From Sphagnum magellanicum (taxonomy: Eukaryota > Streptophyta > Sphagnopsida > Sphagnales > Sphagnaceae): a stretch of 64,000 nucleotides of DNA. The DNA lies in NCBI GenBank assembly GCA_021904315.1, contig CM038911.1:12249390-12313389 (forward strand), read 5' to 3'. Of the stretch, positions 38,241-50,492 are shown piece after piece (position 1 is the first letter of the stretch; every line of letters begins with the position of its first letter). The position numbers and the translations under genes are program-made. The notes below the pieces were generated by a model. The model saw nothing but the letters and a program-made list of their open reading frames with translations, was not told the origin of the DNA and did no database searches.

Positions 38241-38252
38241 TGGTATCAGAGC
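38241..38252 (+). other. Primer binding site (initiator tRNA-Met type)
   Basis: TGGTATCAGAGC, two bases after the 5' LTR, is the standard plant retrotransposon primer site complementary to the 3' end of initiator methionine tRNA. Confidence 0.9.
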
Positions 38253-38289
38253 TCAAGGTTGAGCTCGGTTCACTTCTTGGGAGTCTCGG

Positions 38290-39330
38290 ATGGCACCCAA
38301 GAAGAATCGCAAACAAGCACAAGAAACCATGTTGGAAGAACCCAATGAGGATCAAATAGTCCCGACCAAATTAATTGGGGAGGAGGAACCAAGAACCCGG
38401 GACGACCAAGATGAGCTCGAAAGTGAAAATGAGCAACGGAGCTCGGTCCTATTCACCCAAGAACAATTGGAAATCCTCTTCAAAATAAATAGGCTTGACT
38501 TCAGTGATTTGGTTGCGGCCCTCAAAGGAGGAGCATCCAAGGATGCGAGGTTCCAACCAACCAAACCCGGGAACTTCGATGGTGCCCGCGATCGAAAGGT
38601 TGTGGACGCTTGGCTTGCAGAGATGTAGAATTATTTGCATGCCGCCAAGGTTGGACGGCATTTGGCCATGGAACTTGCCTAATCCTACTTGAAAGGCTAT
38701 GCCGCCACATGGTGGAGGACATGAGACAAGAGGAAGGGAAAATCCATGGTTACACTTGGGAGTTCTTCAACGAACGCGTCGAAACCGAATTTGTCCCAAA
38801 GAATTCCAATTACATCTCGAGGTGTAAACTTCATGACCTTATGAATGCCACAAATGAAAATTTGAGGCAATATGTGAGGGCTTACTCCTAACTCATGCTT
38901 GAGATCCGGCACATGCATGAGTTGGACCGTGTGTGCCAATCCGTGATGGGACTTCCAACTTGGGCCAAGTGAAAGCTTGAGGAAAATTGGCCCTCCTCAC
39001 TATCCGAAGCCATCACGAAAATGAAAGGCTTTTCGGATGTGGGGTAGATTGAAAAATCCGGGTTCAAGAAGGACAACAAGTTCTTTCACAAGAAACCAAG
39101 GCATGACAGATAATGGAACTGTGGGCAAGGAAGCCCAACAAAGGATAAGCCCAAAAAATTCTAAGGCTCCGGGTTTAAATCCAAAGGGAACTTTGTGAAA
39201 AAGGGGGCTCCTTTCAAAGGGAGCCAACCCAAGGGAGACGTTGGGGTGAAACCCAAAGGAGCATGTTTCAACTCCAACGAGATGGGGCATTACTCCAAGG
39301 ATTGTTCCAAGTCCAAAGCGGGGAATGGGG
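38290..39330 (+). mobile_element. gag region of the Ty3/Gypsy fossil
   Basis: Coding-like sequence from the first ATG after the primer site. It contains a charged amino part, a capsid-like middle and, near 39265-39320, a zinc-knuckle-like stretch, as usual for plant Ty3/Gypsy gag. It is broken. Confidence 0.75.
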
Positions 39331-39800
39331 GCTCTAGGGTAATCGCCCTCAATGCTAACCTAGCCAAAGGTGAATGCAATCAACTTATCTTTTTGAAGGG
39401 GAAGATTGTTAAGCGGGATGTGTTATGTCTTTTGGACATAGGGGCTTCTCACAACTTCATAACCGGGGAAAGCGTCGAAAGGATGGAACTTCACTTGGAG
39501 GAGCTCAAGGCACCCATTGAAGTGCATTTTGCGGATGGGGTTCCCCATCCCACTACGTTTCAAATGAAAGGAGTTCCTCTCCAACTAGGAAATTGGAGAG
39601 GAAAGGTGGACTTGCTAGTTTCCACCTTGGGTGGAATGGATTGCATTTTGGGGATGGAGTTCATCACCCAAAACAACGTGCTCATAGAAGGGCACAATAG
39701 GCTAGTTAGAATCCCATCTAAAAGTGGGATTGTGCAGATGAAGGCACACGAGTTGCCTTGTGTGGGTGGATCAACCATTCACTTCATGTTAGGAAAAACT
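39331..39800 (+). mobile_element. Aspartic protease region of the Ty3/Gypsy fossil
   Basis: A retropepsin-like region follows the zinc knuckle: a CLLDIGASHNFI-like active-site segment, then a hydrophobic DCILGMEFI segment, the usual pair in plant Ty3/Gypsy proteases. Confidence 0.75.
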
Positions 39801-40039
39801 TGAAAAAAAGAATGCGTGGGAGGTTATGGCATAATGTGTGTTATGCGGGTGTTGGATGAATGTGAGCCCAAGGAAGCCACCAAGTTGGTGACTTCCGCTA
39901 AATGCATAAAGCAAGTTTTGTAAAAGTTCCTGGATGTGATGCCCGAACAGTTGCCCGAAAACTTGCCCCCGAAAAGACAAGTTGATCATGCCATTGAAAT
40001 GGTATTAGGAGTGGCACCTCCCGCCAAGGCCCCCATATA

Positions 40040-41230
40040 GAATGAGCCATGAGAAGTTGAAAAAGTTTAAGGTTCAACTTGAAGAACTCTTCGTGAAAGG
40101 TTACATCAAACCAAACAAATCACCATATGGGGCACCCGTCCTTTTTGTTCAAAAGAAGGATGGGATGTTGAGAATGTGTGTTGATTATAGAGCATTCAAC
40201 AAGGCAACAGTGAAAAACTGGTATCCTTTGCCGCGAATCGATGATCTATTTGATCGTCTCTCAAGAGCCAAGGTATTTAGTAGGATTGACCTGCATTCGG
40301 GATATTACCAAATCCGGATTGCGGAAGGGGACAAAGAAAAGACCGCTTATCGCATAAGGTATGGCTCATACAAATTCATGGTGATGCCCTTTGGGCTCAC
40401 CAATGCACCCGCCACATTTTGCATTCTCATGAATGACATTTTCCAGGAATGGCTCGATGACTTTGTGGTCGTCTACATAGACGACATTTTGATCTATAGT
40501 AGCTCCTTGGAAGAACATGTGGAGCACCTCCGGAAGGTGTTCCAAAGGTTAAAGGAAAACAAGTTGTATGCCAAGTTCGAGAAGTGCGAATTTGGGGTGA
40601 CGGAAGTGGACTTCCTTGGACATAGGATAACTCAAGAAGGTTAGAAGATGGATGATCACAAGGTTGAGGCAATTGTGGATTAGGAACCACCCAAGTCGGT
40701 GTCGGCCTTAAGATCCTTTTTGTGATTGGCCTCATATTATGCAAATTCATAAAGAACTTTGCGAAGATAGCCGCACCCTTGACAAACCTCTTGAAAAAGT
40801 TCGCCGTCATTTACAAATGGGAAGGAGCATGTGATGAAGCCTTCGAAACCTTGAAAGGTATTTTGGTGAAGGCACCGGTGTTGAAATTGCCCGACTTTGA
40901 CAAAGACTTTGAGATCCATTCCAATGCCTTCGACTTTGCAATTGGAGGAGTCCTAGTGCAAGAAGGAAGACCGGTGGCATTCGAGAGTACGAAGTTGAGT
41001 CACACAGAGCAAAGGTGGCCAACACATGAGAAGGAAATGTGGGTGGTCATACATTGTCTCAAGACTTGGGGCCATTACATAGGCTCCAAAGATGTGGTGG
41101 TGTGGACCGACAATGTGACCTTGAAGTATTTTGCCACTCAACCCAAGTTGTCATCCAAACAAGGTGGCAAGACACATTGCCATTGTTCAATGTGGACATC
41201 CGACACAAGCATGGGAAGGAGAACATAATG
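40040..41230 (+). mobile_element. Reverse transcriptase and RNase H region of the Ty3/Gypsy fossil
   Basis: RT blocks are clear: [11 protein letters not shown], then [25 protein letters not shown] and [11 protein letters not shown] (about 40180-40500). These are followed by an RNase H-like region (about 40830-41220) with the FEIHSNAFDFAIGGVLVQ-type start. The order and motifs are those of Ty3/Gypsy elements. Broken. Confidence 0.9.
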
Positions 41231-42757
41231 CCTGATGCGTTGAGTTGGAAACACCAACTTAGAGTGGTGTATGTGGGAGAGACGGAATTTCAAAAGGAAG
41301 TTCGACTAGCAAGTCACCGAGATGCATTTGCCAAAAAGGTAAAACAAAACATTCAAAATGGAGCCAAGTCCCACTTCCATTTGCAAAATGGATTATTATG
41401 GTACAAACAAAAACGACTCTATGTGCCGGAAAGGAAGATGAAGGACACCATTTTGAAGGAATGTCATGATGGACCACTTGCGAGCCATGGTGGTCCAAAA
41501 CACACCACCACACTCCTAAAGAAGTCCTATTATTGGCCCAACTTGAAGGATAATGCGAAGGAGTATGTGAAGACTTGTTTAACTTGCCAACAAAACCGAA
41601 CTCTCAACAATAAGCAAGCGGGTTTGTTGCAACTTTTGCCAATTCCTGAAGGGCCGTGGGAAAATGTGTCCATGGATTTCATGGTAAGCTTGCCCCCATC
41701 AAAGGGATTCGATGCCATCATGGTGGTGGTGGATCGATTTAGTAAGATGGCACATTTCATTCCCACAAAGGATGAGGTCACGACCCAAAAAACTGGTAGG
41801 TTGTTCTTCACACATGTCTTCAAGCATCATGGTCTTCCAAAGGACATAGTCTCGGATCGAGACCCAAAGTTCACAAGTAAGTTTTGGCGAGCCTTGTGGA
41901 AGATAATAGGGTCGGAGCTCAAAATGAGCACTTCTTTTCACCCCCAAACCAATGGGCAAACCGAGAGGGTGAATTTAGTGATCCAACAATTCCTAAAGAA
42001 TTATGTGGCGGCGGATCAACAAGATTGGGTGGACCACTTGGAGTTAGTCGAGTTTTGTTACAACAACTTGGAACATTCCGCGACTGGGTCCACCCCCTTT
42101 CAAATGGTGACGGGCAAATCACCAATTGTGCCCATGACTTGGGCAGCACATGGACAACCCCCGAGTGATTCAAGTGAGGAAGTGCCAATGGTCACCCAAC
42201 TTGATGAAGAAAGACGACACCTTTGGGAAGTGGCAAAGGCCAACTTGGAAAAGGCGCACAAAAGGTACAAGGATTTTGCGAACAAGTTCCGACAAGAGGT
42301 GAAGTTTCAAGAAGGGGATGAAGTGTGGTTGAACATCAGGAACTTCTGGTTGCCAGAAGGTTTAAGTCATAAGTTCTTGGGCCCATATGCGAGCCCATTC
42401 AAAGTGTTGGAAAAGAATCATTCTGACACTTATAAGTTAGAACTACCGGAAAACCTTAGAGTTCATCCCACATTTCATGTGTCTCTTTTGAAGCTAGTCT
42501 CCCGTGATGCCTCAAGGCCTAATCGAGAGCACAATTCAAGGCCCCCACCAGACTTGGTTCATAATGAACCAAAGTTTGAGGTGGAAGCTGTGCTCAAGTC
42601 AAGGCAATTAAGAGGAAGAAAGTGGGAATACTTAGTGAAGTGGAAAGGATACCATCCAATAGAGGCATCTTGGGTGAAAGAATCCCAAATGGAACATGCC
42701 CAAGAAGCCATAGAAGAATTCCATGCTAGACTGGCAAAGAAGAGACATAGAATGTGA
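41231..42757 (+). mobile_element. Integrase and chromodomain region of the Ty3/Gypsy fossil
   Basis: Integrase zinc-binding region near 41480-41600 (HGGPKHTT, then TCLTCQQNR), catalytic core near 41660-42000 (MDFMVSLPPSKGFD, FHPQTNGQTERVN), then HPTFHVSLLK. A chromodomain follows near 42570-42720 (EAVLKSRQLRGRKWEYLVKW, then HPIEASW). A carboxy-terminal chromodomain on integrase defines chromoviruses and is thought to steer insertion to particular chromatin. Confidence 0.92.
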
Positions 42758-43546
42758 TGAAGACATCACCTTTCTTTTAATGGGGCAGAATGTCATTTAA
42801 AATGTACCACATCAAGTTGCAAGTGAAATAAAAGACTAAAAACTTCCAAAAGATTGTATTACGAGAATTTTTGCATGAAGGCAAGTAGGGTTGTAAAATG
42901 GCATTGGACAAATGGAACTATCTTGTGTAGGCTCGAATCAAAATCGGATTCCTACTTTGGGGTTAAGGGAAACTTGGCCCCAAAAGAGGAGGCAAGCAAA
43001 ATGAGCTTGCGAGGACATGCACAAGCCTTAAGTGCATCCCAAAGGGTTGGTTGGTAGTGGCGGCCAACGCGAGAAGTCATGACCCTATTCGCATACTTTA
43101 ATCGTGTAGTTTGGGATTTGGGTTTTGGTAAAACCTAAATGTCGCTTCTTGTACCTTGATAAGCAAACCTTTTAGTCAAGGCTTGATTGTTGTGATCAAG
43201 GCGCAAGGTTGGGAAAGGAGTTGTGTCAATAGCTTAAATCAAGATTAGACTTGACTTGAGTCCTCATGAGGGGAAAGGTGAAGGAATGGCCTCCCAAATG
43301 AGGGCTTCATTAATTAGGCTAGTTTAGTCTTTTGACGAAGCAAGAGTTACGGGTTTTCTATGAGATACCTTTGGACTTGCCAAGAAAGTGTTGGAAACTT
43401 GGGGACGCTGAAGTTAGCTTGAGGCAAGGTCCTCCTGCAAAAGTAGGCATTTGATGGCCAAGGATCCAAAAAAAGCGATTGCATTTGCGAAAGGAAATTT
43501 CTAAGTGTCAATGAGGACATTGACCTTTTCTTTTAGTAGGGGAGAG
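42758..43546 (+). other. Spacer and polypurine tract of the Ty3/Gypsy fossil
   Basis: Non-coding stretch between integrase and 3' LTR, ending in the purine-rich AGTAGGGGAGAG (43535-43546) that abuts the 3' LTR, the expected plus-strand primer. Confidence 0.8.
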
Positions 43547-44368
43547 TGTCACAACCCCACTTTGAGGGAAGTGTGAAGTCGCCACTCACATTCCCCAAAA
43601 TGGGACTTGAGAGTCCTCCTGGACTCCCGAGAATTTAGAATTCGATTGCAAGGGTCAAAACACCTTGCATTGAGGTGTTCTTTATACCATTGGAAAGGTC
43701 TTGGAGTGTAGATGTCCAAAATGGCCTCGCATGAGCCATTTGGACATTTGTAGCACAACTTATAGGCGAAAGAAGAGCCAGGAGTCAAACTGGCAATTTG
43801 ACTCCCGACCACTAAAAGTCGAGAATTGACCTGATTCCGGTGTGTGCAGGTGGAGTGCAACACACCGTTGAAAAGCTCTCAAGGAGAACTACAAGTTTGC
43901 TTGAGACCTCATCCCAATCGGAGGTTGGAATGAGAAGTTATGAATGCCCAAAGTCCCGGGAGTCCAAACCGGGACAATTTCGGGACTTCACATGGGAGTC
44001 TTGGGAAAAAGTGCCATTCGGATGCAAGTGCGGTGGAGAGATGTAGAGAATACTATATGGGGGAAGGTGATGGCTTCCCCCGAGTCTAGGCCGTGGACAG
44101 TTAAGTGAGTCCAAGGTTGTTCGTGGCTTGTCCCAACATTAAAAATGTGTATAATGAGTTCTAACCAACTTGTTGGTTGGATTTGGATGTAGGACCGAAT
44201 AACTAAGTAGCTTGTCCCTCTTCCTAGACTAATCCCGGAGCTTTCAGCATGCCCCTCTCACCCCCCTTTAGTGCTGGAAGCTGGGAATGGCACCAAGTTC
44301 CAACTATTTTTGCTCTTTAACATAGTTGGACCTTTTTTGGGTCTAACAAGGAACTTGGGGGCGCGTCA
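43547..44368 (+). repeat. 3' LTR of the Ty3/Gypsy element
   Basis: Starts TGTCACAACCCCACTTTGAG and ends GGGGGCGCGTCA. It matches the 5' LTR throughout with scattered differences. Confidence 0.9.
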
Positions 44369-45780
44369 GGCCTTTTCAAAAGCATTGAAAACTTTTTAAT
44401 ACACCTTCATCTTTTTTACACTCCTAGTTTCAATACATCTGTTGCTGCCACTTTTAGGAGAGTGTAAGAACATTTGCAACTTTTGGTAACATTAGCAAAA
44501 TTCATAGGGGAGGTTTTGGTGGCACTTCATGTTGCCATGACCAACAAAACAACTGAAGAGGAGGGGAAAATGAGGGCCTAACAAGAGGTGACTGCTTTTT
44601 GTAGATGGTACCAACAATTAAAAAATACCAACAACAAAATGTTCTCATGATGGAAGGGCTTCGAAAGGAAGTTGAAAGTCTATAGGAGGTTTAAGTGAAA
44701 ACTACTGAATTCCAAACCAAAAATTTGTTTTATTGAAACTAGCTGCCAAAAATGATGGACTGAATTTTGACAATTTCCTTGGCTTAAAAATTGATTGTAG
44801 GCAAACCACAAGGTTTTGCAAACCAAGCTCCAAAGAGAGGAGGCGAAGCGACATTTAGTTGATTTTGTAGCCAACATCACACAAAACAAGCTCAAGGTCA
44901 CCAAATTATAGATCATTTGGTTATAAATTGATAATTCCACAATGTAAAACAAGAATGAGCAACAAAAGGAAGAATTTTGGTGCACTACCAAAATGATTTC
45001 TAGTCTGTAAAGGACTATCTAAAACTTCAAGGATGACATCCCTATAGTTGAAAAGGACTTTCAGGCCTTGGTTATAAAAAATGAGAGGTTGAAAAGCAAG
45101 GCCAAGTTAGCAAACCTTTGGCATCACCAAGTTGGGGAATTTGAAATCCTCAAGGTGGAACATGCTTTCATGAGTGTAAAACTATTCATTTACCAACAAA
45201 AGGCCTGTTGAGTTTGATTGGATCAATGGGAACATTACAAGCCCCAAGTTACCAAACTGATTCAAACCTCTTTTGAGTCATTTTGGAGGGACAAACAATG
45301 ATTGTGCAGTTGTCTCGAGGCCTATCAACATGTGTTCCCACGTTTTGTACCTCCCTTTTTTGATACAAAGACAATGGTGAACACGACAAAAATTGGGATT
45401 TGTGAACGAGAATTAGAAAAGTGACCAAGACACCAGAACTTAGATGGAGGTGGATTCGGGTGAACCATTTATAGTAGAGGAAATCGGTACCAAAACTGAT
45501 CTTATAACCAAAATCAAAACCGAAATTGACCTTATCACTAAAATCGAAGCCAATGCAACTGAAGTTGAAGAAGCTATTTCCTTTACAATCCAAACACCTA
45601 GATGTGACTCTATGGCACATGATTATATCCCCCCAACTTCTCAATAGACATTGAATGACCAAGGAATGACATATATGTTAGAGTAGTTGATAAATTTTTA
45701 ATGCCTAGTTTTGATTTAGGACTTGTTGATAGATTTTAGCAATGATCATGAGGACACAATCACAAATAAAAAGGAGGATG
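44369..45780 (+). pseudogene. Decayed coding-like stretch of unknown family
   Basis: From about 44.55 to 45.65 kb, forward frames give lysine-, glutamine- and glutamate-rich, coiled-coil-like segments. One phrase resembles VTKLIQTSFESFWRDKQ, followed by a proline/phenylalanine-rich segment near 45330-45365. A short internal repeat (LITKIKTEIDLITKIEAN) lies at 45498-45552. It looks like an old, broken gene or mobile-element gene, but I cannot assign a family. The minus-strand frames here are shadows. Confidence 0.35.
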
Positions 45781-46315
45781 ATGTTAACAACCAAAAAAAT
45801 TATCTTGTAAAAACTTAAGTTTTTTACTACCGATTCCCATTATTGATTTTTAGTAATGATTTATTTGGAATTAAAAAGGAGTCCGAAATAATTTAGATGT
45901 TTATATTTAGAACCGAAATTTTAGAGGATTAATCAAACATTAGTTAGGTTTATCTTGATTGATTTGGAGAGATTTCTAAATTTTCTTGGAGTTCCACCAT
46001 TTTCTAGAAAGGATTTTTAGGAGGGATCCAACATTTGTAACAACATTTTTTTGTGGTGAATGGACTAAGATTTTGTCTCTAAATAAAGCTTTTATTTGTG
46101 AAACACTACCTCCTTGTGTATCATTTTTGAATTAGAACCATTTTTTTTCCTTCAGATGTTGAAGTGTTTGTTTGAAATTCTAGTATTTTGAAATGATCAA
46201 AAACTAGTATTCATGTTGCAATAGTAAATGTTACTAGTTGTTCAAGACTCTTTCTTGAACCTAAACCCTTAAATTATTTACTTGGGGGCTTTAATAGTGC
46301 AATTCAGTAATCTTC
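45781..46315. other. AT-rich intergenic DNA
   Basis: No gene, domain or clear repeat recognised. Confidence 0.45.
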
Positions 46316-46432
46316 GTTCACTAGACCAATGAATTCATTAATTTCCAACTAGTACCTGTTTACTAAGATAAGTGAATTCACTCAAAATCTAGTGAAATCA
46401 TTTGGTGCACAAGGACACCTTTTGTTATAGTG
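46316..46432 (-). repeat. CACTA-like terminal fragment related to 3969-4092
   Basis: Begins GTTCACTAGACC and ends TTTTGTTATAGTG. It matches 3969-4092 in order and spacing, including GAATTCACTCAAAATC. Read on the minus strand it starts CACTATAACAAAAGG, a CACTA-type end. Confidence 0.55.
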
Positions 46433-47100
46433 TTGGAACCTGGGCAAACCTACCTAGGTTAAAACCTATTAGTAGGGTAACCTATTCTAGCATATTTAAA
46501 CATATTAAATGTAGTAAATTTCTTATGTCTAATTAAATTACTTACAAGTTAACCTATATTATAAAGTAGGTTTTTATTAAGTAGCCTACATACATAGCTT
46601 AATTTAATAGGTATGTTAACCTAAGCTAGTGCGTTAAGTAGTTAGAAAGTCAAGGAGTTATATGTCACATTTTTCAAAATGTCTATTAATATTGTAGTCA
46701 TAATCACAAGTTAACAATAGAATGTTTGGTACACATACACATGCATGTGAATCCACAATATGTCTTGTTGTGTTAATTATATAATTTAAAAAATTAAAAA
46801 GTAAGACAAAGGATATGAAATAAACTTTTTAGTTGCAACTTCAATTTTTATCCCACATGTTTGTCCTTCCATTTTGAAAACTATATAATAAGAAGGCTTT
46901 GTCTTATAGTTTCACATAAAAATCACACATGTCAATTAGGATGAATTAATCAAATGAGTTTGACCCTTTAAAGAATTTAACATTAAGGTTAAACTTTAAA
47001 GAATTAAAAAATATTTACATACCTCTGTAGCCTACCTACTTAATTGGACCTACCTACCTAATCCAACCTACTTACTTACCTACTTACCTAAATATTGGTT
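46433..47100. repeat. TAGGTA/TACCTA-rich tracts
   Basis: Two dense patches (about 46440-46640 and 47020-47095) of ACCTACC, TAGGTA and CTTACCTA words with AT-rich filler, like those at 35.84-35.99 and 50.7-52.3 kb. They start directly after the CACTA-type end at 46432. Confidence 0.5.
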
Positions 47101-50100
47101 TTAATTCATTTTGGCCAAAATTCAAAAAATGCCATGTAGCATATTTAAGTTTGTTGATGTTTTGTTCACTTTTCACATGTTTTCCTTGAATATGTATTTG
47201 CTTGACATACATATTTATTTTCAACCCATTATAAGTTCTTCTTGAGATTCAACGTTAAGTATTTGTAGGTGTTTTGTTGTTGTTGCAAACCTTTTAAACA
47301 TTTTAGTATTTATGACCACTAGATCACTCATATTCATCCACTAGCTACTTTATGTGGGAGGAGACAAAATTTGTCTTGAATTACTTCACATTTTGGCAAC
47401 TTCTATTTTAGAATGTTTTATTTAAGATGCTTATAAGTTTGCAATTGTTGTAATTGACACATTCTTTAATGCAAGTGACTATGCTTCAAGTTTGCAAACA
47501 TTGAATACTTTTTACAACCTACCAAATGACATACCAATTAAGCTTGATTATGTGAAAATGCTTTTTGCTAAAATTGAAATTCTTATAATAACTTCTATTG
47601 GTGTTTTCCAACCCATTGTCCTTTATCAACCTATCCATTTTACTATGATTAGCCAATCTTTTGTCATTACATGTTTATATGATTTAGTACTATATTTATG
47701 CAAGCAACTATTTTGTACATTAATTATGTTGTTTTACTCCCATTTTGTATAGTGACAAATTTCATATAATACCTCAATTTCATATAATACGTATGTGATT
47801 TCTAGGAAAAAAAATGCAAGTTCTTTGTTTAAGGGGAATCTTTTAATATTGAAAGGTTGTTATCTTAATTGTGGTGAAAGATAAACAATCCTCATATGTT
47901 GCCATAATTCATGTTATTGCTGATTTGGCGGTTCAATAATAAAACAGTTAATGGGAAAAAATAAAATAAAATTATTGGACCTAAATTAGTTGTTATTTAA
48001 GATGGATTTGCACTAGAATACTCAATTTTCAAAGGTTTCAAGCACATTGAAGTAGCATGCATTGCTTGGGTGTGATTTTTATGGATGAAGACTTTTGAGA
48101 GATTTAAATTGACTCTCTAGTTTGTTGCTCTTTCTTGTATGGTTCATCATACAACTTGATTTTTGCAACTTGAGACCACTTGGGACCCTATGTTTTGCTA
48201 CAAATGAGAAAATGTGCAAATTGTGCAAAACTCCATCAACCTTGAACTATCTAAATTCATATAAAGGATTGATAGCTATTTTTGATAGAATTTAGTTATT
48301 TAAGATGATATCTCATGTGAATTTTATTTTAAAATGATCTTTCAAATGAACATTTTATCATAACTCATGCATGCTTTCATTGACAACACCTTTGGAATTG
48401 GAAGGATAATTTGTAGATATCCTTACATAATGTGCTTAGGTTTGGGTTTAATACACTTAATTTGTTTACCTTGGTGTATGCAAATTTGCACCATGAGTGG
48501 AAGCCCATGATTTTTCATTGGGGGACTTTTTAGCAATTCTTGCAAATGATATAACTTCTAATGACATCTAGGCCCAAATATGTAAAATCTATTCATGGGA
48601 AGATTGGTTGCTAATATTTTTTATGTTGCATTTCACTCTAGCAAATATGGAAGAATTTGGTTGATGGTAATCATGAGTGGGCTCATTACACATTCAATAT
48701 TCTTGAACCTCGATTTTGAAAACAAATTTTCTTAGAGAAGTTATAGAAAGAACCATATTTGGAAGAATATGAACATGTAAGCTTTGACAATTTAGCTAAC
48801 TTCAATAATGAGTCCAAAACAAAAATTGGTATTTAATTTTAAGGTAGATCCAAGGTAAGGTGGACCATTTTTTGTGTCACATGAGAGTTTTTTGTAAGGT
48901 GTAATGAATTGACTTGCCTATAATGAAATGAAAAAATCATTACCCTAGTACCTTGGTCAATTCGACACTAATTATATTATTTTCAGAAATGTTGAAATTT
49001 TCAAAAATTATTTCCTCCAAATCAAAAAATATTGTGAAGAAAAATTAATGAATATTTAGGAATATTTCATGTGTTGAAATGAATTTTTCAAAATCAATCA
49101 ATTATTCGATAGACGTGTGTTGAAATGACCAAAGTATTATGGTAGTATGTCAATTAGCAATTTGTTTAAGGTTGTCAACTTGAATAAGTAAACATAGAAA
49201 TTAATAAATTGCAATAAATGTGCAACCAAAAAAAATAGACCCGGGCAAAATCAAAAGACATGGATTAGTTTCTTGTTTGTACTTCAATTTAAATGGATTT
49301 TTTAATCATAAATTTAATTCAAACATTTTATAAGGAATTAACATATGGTGTGTCAAAGGGAAAAAAACCTATATTTTAAAAAATAAAAATAAAAATCCTT
49401 AAGGAATTTGAAGGACCTATGTGGGCCATATTTTTAAAAGTCCCAAAAAGTCTTTTTGGGGGGGTGACTTAATTAAAACAAGTTCCTAACAATATGTTAA
49501 GGCCAATTCTAGTTGGACCCCTACTTAAATGACATTAAAGTGACTTATTTTTGTGACTTCCAAATTTTAATCACCTAATCAGATGAGATCATCCCTAAAT
49601 CACCTAGCACCTTCAAAATAGGGTTCAACTTCAAAGGAAGGAAGCCAAATTAAGCATGAGAAATAGGTTTTAGGTTTTCATTGCCCTAGGGTTTATGCTT
49701 GTTGAACTTTCACATTGCTTTACCACATCACATTGGTTCATTATTGTCAAACTCTTGCATTGCTTTGTTACATTACACTTTGTATAAATGATTTATCCAA
49801 GTGAGTTTCTTGCATTTTTCTTGTCCATTCTCTCATAATGACTTGTTTTGAATTTTGTTCTTCTTGATGGGTAATTGCCAAAACCAAAAAAACGATGGGA
49901 TGATTAGAGATGGTCCGAAACAAGGGCCAAGGTTGCAAATGCAAAGGCTAGGGTTGCAAAACAACAATATTTTTGTCACATGTAACACAAAGCATAATAA
50001 AAAGTAGTAGTACAAGCAAGAGGGTCATTATTGCTACAAACACATGTCGTTGACAATGTCCCAATGTGTACATTGAATGTATAAGTGAGAAGGGTGGCAC

Positions 50101-50492
50101 AATCCATTTGCACAACAATTTCTTTTCAACGTTCTATGTTTCCTAGGTCCCTTGTTAGACAAACAATCATGTAAGGTGTGATGTTGAATCCGCTTGCTGC
50201 TACCAATATTCCTATGTCTTTCAAATTTTCAAAGGAATCTTTTATTGAACAAGATGTTGTATCAGGTTTCGTTCAATCTTTAAGTGAAGTGGAATATTCT
50301 TGTTTTGCAACAAAGTTGGCAATGAAACATCCCATTACAATAGGTATTATGAATTCATATACAAACTTTTCTTTTAGACCTTAAGTTCATTTACTAAAGG
50401 TGCACCATAGGAACCTATCAATGGTTATTAAACACCGAAAGTTCATGAATTCATCTTAGGAATTTCTTTGGATTTTGTCCATATGTAACAAA
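47101..50492. other. AT-rich repeat DNA without recognised genes
   Basis: No supported gene. Frames at 47492-47752 (+) and 49833-50015 (-) are AT-driven. A weak coding-like stretch at about 49850-50385 (+), with open segments in changing frames and a 68-codon frame at 50178-50384, may be an old mobile-element fragment of unknown type. Confidence 0.4.

Larger units (their letters stand above)
37424..44368 (+). mobile_element. Broken Ty3/Gypsy chromovirus LTR retrotransposon
   Basis: A 6.9-kb fossil with two LTRs (815 and 822 bp, TG...CA ends), a tRNA-Met-type primer site, a purine tract and gag-protease-RT-RNase H-integrase order ending in a chromodomain. That order places it in the Ty3/Gypsy chromovirus group. 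The coding region is interrupted at several places, so it is broken. By eye the LTRs differ at roughly one position in ten over their first 400 bases, suggesting an insertion some millions of years old, or older if the host evolves slowly. The bases flanking the two ends (AATAG and GGCCT) do not match, so no target duplication remains visible. Confidence 0.93.

Noticed and set aside
38241-38252. tRNA-Met-like sequence
   Set aside because: It is the primer binding site of the LTR element; no tRNA cloverleaf surrounds it.
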